Shown: positions 28,361 to 33,997 of the stretch, in pieces
Position numbering within the stretch: the first letter of the stretch is position 1
Layout: every line of letters begins with the position of its first letter
Source: Lachnospiraceae bacterium
GTDB taxonomy: Bacteria; Bacillota; Clostridia; Lachnospirales; Lachnospiraceae
Assembly (NCBI GenBank): GCA_024693455.1
Contig: JAILKW010000286.1
Span: 1 to 33,997 of the forward strand
Reading direction: 5' to 3'
DNA: 33,997 bases
Program-made: the position numbers and the translations under genes
Notes under the pieces: model-generated
Databases searched by the model: none
Told to the model about the DNA's origin: nothing
What the model saw: the letters and a program-made list of their open reading frames with translations, nothing else

Positions 28361-30136
28361 ATGAATACAAGAAGAACGATGAAAATAAATATAAATTTAA
28401 TATTACTGGCACTTTCCGTTTTGCTTATCACAGGATGTACGAAGACAAAAGGGCAGCAGGCTGCGGAAAATCTTTGGGTTGTGCTCCGGGAGGACAAAGG
28501 CTATATAGCAAAGGAAAATGTTTTGGAATGCAAAATGGGAAAAGAGGTTTCCTTTGAGGTTGAAACTGTTCCGGGAGTTACGGTAAAAGGCTGTGACTAT
28601 GATGGTGAGTATGAGATAGATGAAGATGAGTCTGCAGGGGACGGATATGTTCACAGATATTTTATTAAGCTAAAAGATATACAAAGGATCGAAACGATAT
28701 CCCTTTTAACCGAAAGGGAATCAAAAACTATTTGTTACGACAATGGTGAAAAAGCTGAAGTCCCTTTGTTTCACCGGGGGATAAACACTTTAAGGGCAGA
28801 TCAGTGCGATTATAACGGTGATGGGACTTTGCTTGGTTTTAAAACAGATAAAGGGAAGTTTGTAACATGCGGGAGCAGGATAGACAAAACAGATGGAGAT
28901 AAACTTAAAACCATATTTAAGAAATGGACAAAGGAAGATCTTTTTATTACAGAAAAAAGTGGGGACGGGTGTAAGATAACCGGAGTCAAAAAGTCTTTGT
29001 TTGACGATCTTATCATACCGGGTGAGATAGGGGGACGAAAGGTATATGCTTTGGAAAGCGAAGCCTTTTCAAATATAAAGGCAGATAAGATTGTACTTCC
29101 GACGGGATTGCTTAAGGTGTCGGACCGGGCATTTCAGGGTGCAAAAATTAATCTTCTTTATATTAATGACGACGTAAGGGATTTTTCGCCGAGGGCGTTT
29201 GAGGGAGCCCGGGTGGGCAGATTAAAAGTGATCGCAGCAACGGCTCCCGTATACAGCGGAAATTATTTTGACGGTTTTGCCGATAAGCTTGAAGCGCTTA
29301 AAGCTGTTTCGGATGAGAAAAAGATAGTACTTTTCTCCGGATCATCCGCAAGATTCGGATATGACAGCAGGGCGATAGAGGAGGCTTTTCCGGGATATAA
29401 GGTTATCAATATGGGAGTTTTTGCCTATACAAATGCACTTTATCAGCTCCGGCTTATAAGAGAGCAGATGATGGAGGGAGATATTCTTGTTTTATCGCCT
29501 GAGTTTGATGCTTCCCAGAGTCAGTTTTGTATCGCAAATAACCTTGAGTGGCATGTTTTTGCCATGACGGAAGGAAATTATTCTTTGCTAGATGATCTTG
29601 ATCTATCCGAATATGAAGGGGTATGGCAGGCATTTTCCACTTATCTTACGGAAAAAAGAAGTATGGAAAAACGGGATTATAACATGAGTGTTTTTGAATA
29701 TGATGAAGACGGAAAAGAGGCGGATTCTCCCGTGTATAACGGAGCGGGGGACTATGTTTTGTTCAGGCCGAATGCCTCCGATAATACTCCCATATATGAT
29801 CTTCCGGTTTTGTATGCAAAGGAAGGCTTTCCGGAAAATACATATATAAAGCCGTTTAATAAGATGTGCAGGGAGTTTTTGAACAGGGGAATAAGGGTGT
29901 ATTTTACCTATGCGCCGAGAAATAGGGCGGCTCTTTCAAAGGAGAGCACCAAAGAAAAGATAAATGAACTGGATAAATATTTGAGGGATGAGCTTGTGAT
30001 CCCGGTGATCTCCGATATAAATGACAGTCTGTTTGAAGGAAGGTATCTTTACGGTACGGACAATCATCTTTCAACGGAAGGAGTAAAAATAAGGACAAAG
30101 AAGCTGATAAAAGATCTGGGGAGGGAATTATCATAG
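28361..30136 (+). CDS. Lipoprotein with BspA-like LRR segment followed by SGNH-hydrolase-like domain
   Basis: Lipobox 'LLITGCTKT'; LRR_5-like 'DLIIPGEIGGRKVYALESEAFSNIKADKIVLPTGLLKVSDRAFQGAKINLLYINDDVRDFSPRAFEGA'; SGNH-like 'VLFSGSSARFGYDS' and 'YGTDNHLSTEGVKI'. Confidence 0.7.
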   Translation: MNTRRTMKININLILLALSVLLITGCTKTKGQQAAENLWVVLREDKGYIAKENVLECKMGKEVSFEVETVPGVTVKGCDYDGEYEIDEDESAGDGYVHRYFIKLKDIQRIETISLLTERESKTICYDNGEKAEVPLFHRGINTLRADQCDYNGDGTLLGFKTDKGKFVTCGSRIDKTDGDKLKTIFKKWTKEDLFITEKSGDGCKITGVKKSLFDDLIIPGEIGGRKVYALESEAFSNIKADKIVLPTGLLKVSDRAFQGAKINLLYINDDVRDFSPRAFEGARVGRLKVIAATAPVYSGNYFDGFADKLEALKAVSDEKKIVLFSGSSARFGYDSRAIEEAFPGYKVINMGVFAYTNALYQLRLIREQMMEGDILVLSPEFDASQSQFCIANNLEWHVFAMTEGNYSLLDDLDLSEYEGVWQAFSTYLTEKRSMEKRDYNMSVFEYDEDGKEADSPVYNGAGDYVLFRPNASDNTPIYDLPVLYAKEGFPENTYIKPFNKMCREFLNRGIRVYFTYAPRNRAALSKESTKEKINELDKYLRDELVIPVISDINDSLFEGRYLYGTDNHLSTEGVKIRTKKLIKDLGRELS

Positions 30137-30210
30137 ATCATAAGAATAATAAATTAAGGATAAATTTAAAAAAGTCCCTTATTTTCTTTGCGGTATTATA
30201 TGCTTCTTTA

Positions 30211-31545
30211 TTGATCGCGGCTTCCGTTGTATTTTTTCTGCTTCCGGATCCGTATGAGGGCTCATATCTGTCGGAACTGGGAGAAAAGCTTGAGCTCATA
30301 AAGAACACCGAAGGAAAAAGGGTGATAACGGCAGGCGGAAGTGCTGTTGCTTTCGGAATTAACAGTGGGATGCTTGAAGCTGAGTTTGGGGCAGATATAA
30401 AAGTCCCGGAAAATCCAAACAGGATTAAAGATTACAAGGTAATAAATTTCGGACTTTACGGCAGTCTCGGTACAAAGCTGATGCTTGAACTTTCGGCTCC
30501 TTATTTGCACAGGGACGATATAGTGATAATAATTCCCGAACAACAGGAGGATGCCCTAAGGGGGTATTTCGACGGAAAATATTATTGGCAGGCTCTTGGA
30601 AAGAAAGGTTTTTCGTTTTTGTTTTCTCTTGAAACCGATGAAAGAAACGAAGCGCTGAATAAACTTCTGCCATATATTGCGGAAAAGTTTAAGGCAGTTG
30701 TGTGGGACGGAAAAAGTTCTGCCAAAAACAACGGCATATATATTAAGGATAACTTTAATAAATACGGTGATATGGAGGCTGAAAGAAATACCAATATAAT
30801 GCCGGGAGGTTATGACAGTGATACGTCAATAGTGTTTGATGAAGATATTTTGGAAAATGATTTCTTTAAATACGTGGTCCGGTTTATCAAAAACGGTGAA
30901 AAGAACGGGACGAAGGTATATTTTAGGTTATCTCCGATCAATAATTCCGCTGTAAGAGCGGATAAAGAGCAGATAAAATCATACGAAACAGCTCTTTTAA
31001 ATAAGCTGGGTACTCATCTTTTGGGTGGGACAAGCAGCTCGGTTATGGATAAATCGTATTTTTACGATAGCAATTACCATCTTACAAATGATGGCGCGGC
31101 ATATTACACCTATAACCTTATAAATGACTTAAAGGCAAGGCATAAAGATTATTCTCACACGGATTTTGATGGTGCCTACAATTCAAAAGAGGTATCAAAA
31201 GATACGGTTTCATACAATGGAAACGAAGAGGGCTTTATTTTTGAGGAGTATGATAACGGAATAAAACTGACCGGTATTACGGAAGAATTGAGAAACAGTG
31301 AAGAAATATTAATTCCTGAATTTATAAATGACAAAGAGGTGATATATATTTCTGACGGTATTTTCAGTGGCTGCAACAATCTGAAAAAGATAATAATTAC
31401 CGTGTCATCACCCGAAAATCTCAGGGTGGGACGGGGATTGCTTGATGGGTGCAGCGCTGATATATTTGTTCCCGAAGGCAGTTTATCATCTTATAAAATG
31501 AACTATTTCTGGTCAACGTACAGCAGCAGGATTTTTGTTGATTAA
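30211..31545 (+). CDS. Membrane-anchored protein with SGNH-hydrolase-like domain followed by BspA-like LRR segment (true start probably further upstream, about 30127-30133)
   Basis: 'VITAGGSAVAFGINSGML', 'INFGLYGSLGTKLMLELSAPYLHRDDIVIIIPE', 'FYDSNYHLTNDGAAYYT', then LRR-like 'LTGITEELRNSEEILIPEFINDKEVIYISDGIFSGCNNLKKIIITVS'. TTG at 30211 has no RBS and cuts into the TM helix. Confidence 0.7.
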   Translation: MIAASVVFFLLPDPYEGSYLSELGEKLELIKNTEGKRVITAGGSAVAFGINSGMLEAEFGADIKVPENPNRIKDYKVINFGLYGSLGTKLMLELSAPYLHRDDIVIIIPEQQEDALRGYFDGKYYWQALGKKGFSFLFSLETDERNEALNKLLPYIAEKFKAVVWDGKSSAKNNGIYIKDNFNKYGDMEAERNTNIMPGGYDSDTSIVFDEDILENDFFKYVVRFIKNGEKNGTKVYFRLSPINNSAVRADKEQIKSYETALLNKLGTHLLGGTSSSVMDKSYFYDSNYHLTNDGAAYYTYNLINDLKARHKDYSHTDFDGAYNSKEVSKDTVSYNGNEEGFIFEEYDNGIKLTGITEELRNSEEILIPEFINDKEVIYISDGIFSGCNNLKKIIITVSSPENLRVGRGLLDGCSADIFVPEGSLSSYKMNYFWSTYSSRIFVD

Positions 31546-31606
31546 CTGTATGTGTTTGGTATAAAATTAGGGTGCTGTTTGTAAGTTAAACAAAGTGGAG
31601 GAAATT

Positions 31607-32236
31607 ATGGAAGAGATGATTTATAAAAGAAATGAGCTTTTGGCTCAGAAGGTGATGAAGGGGCTTGAAAGCAGGAATATGACTGCCTACTATGCTGCAT
31701 CAAAGGAAGAAGCTAAAAAACTTGCACTTTCTTTGATCCCCGAAGGCAGCAAGGTTACCAACGGAGGTGTCAGAAGTGCCGAACAGATCGGACTTTTGGA
31801 TGCTGTAAAAGAGGGAAATTACGAATATATAGACAGACATGAGGCTGAGGATAAAGAGGCTGCTACACTTATGGCATACAGCTGTGACTTTTATATTTCA
31901 AGTGCCAATGCCATTACGGAGGACGGTGTCCTTGTTAATATAGATGGCAATGCCAATCGTGTTTCGGCTATTTCCTACGGCCCTAAAAAGGTGCTCTTCA
32001 TTATAGGAATGAACAAGGTTGCGGATGATGTTGACGGTGCGATGAAAAGAGCCAGAAATCTGGCAGCTCCCGCAAACGCTCAAAGGTTCGGACTTAATAC
32101 ACCCTGTGCCAAAACAGGAGCCTGTGCAAACTGCAAATCTCCGGATACCATCTGCTGTCAGTTCCTTATCACAAGATATTCAAGGCAGAAGGACCGTATC
32201 CATGTTATCCTTGTAAACGAGGATCTGGGATTTTAA
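31607..32236 (+). CDS. LUD-domain (LutC/YkgG-like, DUF162) protein
   Basis: 'GSKVTNGGVRSAEQIGLLDAV', 'ISSANAITEDGVLVNIDGNANRVSAISYGPKKVLFIIGMNKV', C-terminal cysteine cluster 'PCAKTGACANCKSPDTICC'. ATG at 31607 has RBS GTGGAGG; the ORF-track start at 31595 lies within the RBS region. Confidence 0.9.
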   Translation: MEEMIYKRNELLAQKVMKGLESRNMTAYYAASKEEAKKLALSLIPEGSKVTNGGVRSAEQIGLLDAVKEGNYEYIDRHEAEDKEAATLMAYSCDFYISSANAITEDGVLVNIDGNANRVSAISYGPKKVLFIIGMNKVADDVDGAMKRARNLAAPANAQRFGLNTPCAKTGACANCKSPDTICCQFLITRYSRQKDRIHVILVNEDLGF

Positions 32237-32247
32237 CTCAGTCGGAG

Positions 32248-32284
32248 AAATCCCCCACCTCTAAGCGTTAGCGTAGGTGGGGGT
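32248..32284. repeat. Palindromic hairpin related to the one at 17141; IS200/IS605-remnant-like (inference)
   Basis: AAATCCCCCACCTCTAAGCGTTAGCGTAGGTGGGGGTT; CCCCCACCT/AGGTGGGGG 9-bp stem; flanked by ACTCAGTCGG direct repeats at 32237-32246 and 32298-32307. Confidence 0.6.
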
Positions 32285-32312
32285 TATGACAAACTATACT
32301 CAGTCGGGGTAC

Positions 32313-32346
32313 AAGCGCTCTGCAGATCTGCAGAGCGCTTTTATTA
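32313..32346 (+). terminator. Perfect 28-bp palindrome followed by T-rich tract; likely terminator of the LUD gene transcript
   Basis: AAGCGCTCTGCAGATCTGCAGAGCGCTT (32313-32340) is a perfect palindrome followed by TTATTATAAT. Confidence 0.75.
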
Positions 32347-32379
32347 TAATAAAATTTAATTTATTCATAACTTGATGCT

Positions 32380-33906
32380 TTAGCACATAAAATCAGCCAT
32401 GTCCTTAAGGAGATGCTTGCCTGCATAGAAGGGAGCAGTATCGAGCTTAGCCTGATTTCCCGCAACATCATTTATCGATCTCATTATCATGTCTTTATCT
32501 ATACGTTCAAAATGATAAAGTCTCATGAAGAGTTCTTTAAGATCTTCGGCATCCGAGATCTTTATTACATCAAATATCAGGTCTGCCAGAGAGCCTGCAG
32601 CATTCAGATAACCCGGGATGAAATATCCAACGGCCGGTCCGTGCGGAATATTACCTTCAAGTGTAAGGTGATATGAAAGCGCGTGAGGAAGCCCCGTTCC
32701 GTCTATTGCTATAGCCATTCCCGCAAGAGTGGACATGGTAAGCAGATTGTTTAATGTATCATCGTTGGGTGTGTATTTTGACAAGAGGGCTTCTTTGACA
32801 TATCTGAATTTGTGGAAACCTTCTATTGCTATGGCACGACTAAGCTCCGTTGCTTTTGAATTAATATAGCTTTCAACAAGATGTGAAAAAGCATCTATTG
32901 CTGTATTCCTGATTATCTGCATATCGGTTGCCCGCAGATATTTTATATTGGAAAAGCCGTACTCAGGCATGATCTTGTAAGGAATGGAGCCTTTAAGACC
33001 GAGTGATCGTCTTGTAAGAACGGAAACTGCCGTGGCTTCCGAGCCTGTACCGCAGGTTGTCGGAACACAGACTACCGGAAGAGCATCGCTGGGATTGCCG
33101 TTCTCATAGAGGTAGTCGATACCGCGGCCCCTGTTCTTAAGCATCAGTGCAATGGCTTTGGCAGCGTCCATGGGAGACCCGCCTCCTATCCCTATAACAA
33201 AATCGGCATCGGCATTTACGCCGGCATCACGTCCCTTCATTATGGTCTCTACAGAAGGATTTTCCTCGACTTCGTTAAAAACGGTGTAGGTAATACCATG
33301 TTCATCGAGAGCTTTTATTACGTCATCCAGGGAGCCGTTTCGTTTTGCCGAATTTCTTCCCGTGACGATAAGAGCCCGTTTGCCGCAAGAGGCTATCTTG
33401 TCACTGTGCTTTGATATGCAGTGCTTATCCTGATAAAGCTCCTGCTTATCATGACTGCTTATAAGATTTCCCTTATCATCATATGTAAGAGTCAGGTTAA
33501 AAAATTGATTTGAACTTTCAAGGATAGACAAAAAGATCTTGTCTCCCTCCCAAAGGTTTAGAGTTTCGATATCGGATTTAGGTATCCATTTTATCTCGCC
33601 TTCATCGCATTCAAGGCGGGGTGTGCCGTCAAAATTGTCGGAAACATAGATAAACATGTATTCCTCGTCTGAAGGACTTACAAAATGTACGATTCCCCTG
33701 AAATTAAGGCTTAAAAGAGTAATGCCTGCCTCTTCCTTTACTTCCCGCATCAGGCAGCGTGCTGCGGTTTCGCCTTCTTTCTTATGGCCTCCCAGGCCCA
33801 GCCATTTACCGGCATTGATATCATTTTCCTTTTTGTTCTTATGGATCATAAGGTAACGACCGTCATCTTCTATATAGCATAAAGTCGTTATAACCGGTGT
33901 GTTCAT
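32380..33906 (-). CDS. Fusion protein: N-terminal Nudix hydrolase (MutT-like) plus C-terminal iron-containing alcohol dehydrogenase
   Basis: Nudix box 'GGHKKEGETAARCLMREVKEEAGI' (GX5EX7REVXEEXGI); Fe-ADH 'VIGIGGGSPMDAAKAIA', 'VPTTCGTGSEATAVSVL', metal-ligand motifs 'DAFSHLVESY' and 'GLPHALSYHL...IPHGPAVG'. ATG at 33906 has RBS AGGGGG; the ORF-track start at 33966 is likely too far upstream. Confidence 0.92.
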   Translation of the reverse strand: MNTPVITTLCYIEDDGRYLMIHKNKKENDINAGKWLGLGGHKKEGETAARCLMREVKEEAGITLLSLNFRGIVHFVSPSDEEYMFIYVSDNFDGTPRLECDEGEIKWIPKSDIETLNLWEGDKIFLSILESSNQFFNLTLTYDDKGNLISSHDKQELYQDKHCISKHSDKIASCGKRALIVTGRNSAKRNGSLDDVIKALDEHGITYTVFNEVEENPSVETIMKGRDAGVNADADFVIGIGGGSPMDAAKAIALMLKNRGRGIDYLYENGNPSDALPVVCVPTTCGTGSEATAVSVLTRRSLGLKGSIPYKIMPEYGFSNIKYLRATDMQIIRNTAIDAFSHLVESYINSKATELSRAIAIEGFHKFRYVKEALLSKYTPNDDTLNNLLTMSTLAGMAIAIDGTGLPHALSYHLTLEGNIPHGPAVGYFIPGYLNAAGSLADLIFDVIKISDAEDLKELFMRLYHFERIDKDMIMRSINDVAGNQAKLDTAPFYAGKHLLKDMADFMC

Positions 33907-33912
33907 GTATGA

Positions 33913-33997
33913 TTTCCCCCTAAAAGTATGTTTATGATAGTTCCATTTATCGTAACACTTTATCATGAAAAAATCAAAATATACTTTTAGGGGGAAA
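33913..33997. repeat. Perfect 17-bp inverted repeat upstream of the Nudix-ADH gene, truncated by the window end
   Basis: TTTCCCCCTAAAAGTAT (33913-33929) and ATACTTTTAGGGGGAAA (33981-33997), 51-nt spacer; the left arm contains the Nudix-ADH RBS on the minus strand. Confidence 0.85.

Noticed and set aside
1-33997. CRISPR arrays, tRNA/rRNA genes, prophage or toxin-antitoxin/defence modules
   Set aside because: No regularly spaced direct repeats, tRNA-like CCA-ended cloverleafs, integrase/transposase ORFs or defence-type domains were recognised by eye. tRNAscan-SE, CRISPRCasFinder and PADLOC/DefenseFinder runs would be needed to exclude these formally.

Overview
The window is a gene-dense chromosomal segment that looks Firmicutes/Lachnospiraceae-like by codon usage and protein content (inference). 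I found no tRNA, rRNA, CRISPR array, prophage or intact transposase. Left to right it contains: a secreted Big_2/NlpC-P60-like protein; a minus-strand c-di-GMP/phosphorelay operon (hybrid kinase with REC-HPt, REC-REC regulator with a degenerate first REC, membrane protein with degenerate GGDEF plus intact EAL); two tandem secreted M13-like metallopeptidases that share an extra N-terminal module; valS starting 14 nt after the second peptidase; cdd; a 45-aa ORF; a membrane TPR protein and a Cof-type HAD phosphatase; a DUF4956 plus Cthe_2159-like (DUF4353) lipoprotein pair; a YitT-family protein with a LytTR/GHKL two-component pair; a GPH sugar transporter with a domain-permuted, doubly membrane-anchored GH3 beta-glucosidase; a small 4-TM protein; two neighbouring surface proteins that combine SGNH-like and BspA-like LRR modules in opposite orders; a LUD-domain protein; and a Nudix hydrolase fused in one ORF to a complete-looking iron-containing alcohol dehydrogenase. 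The most unusual items are the Nudix-ADH fusion with a perfect 17-bp inverted repeat that supplies its RBS, the reciprocal SGNH/LRR pair (the second gene probably has a non-canonical start), the M13 tandem with an atypical substrate-loop motif, and two related 'CCCCCACCT...AGGTGGGGG' palindromes resembling IS200/IS605-derived repeats.
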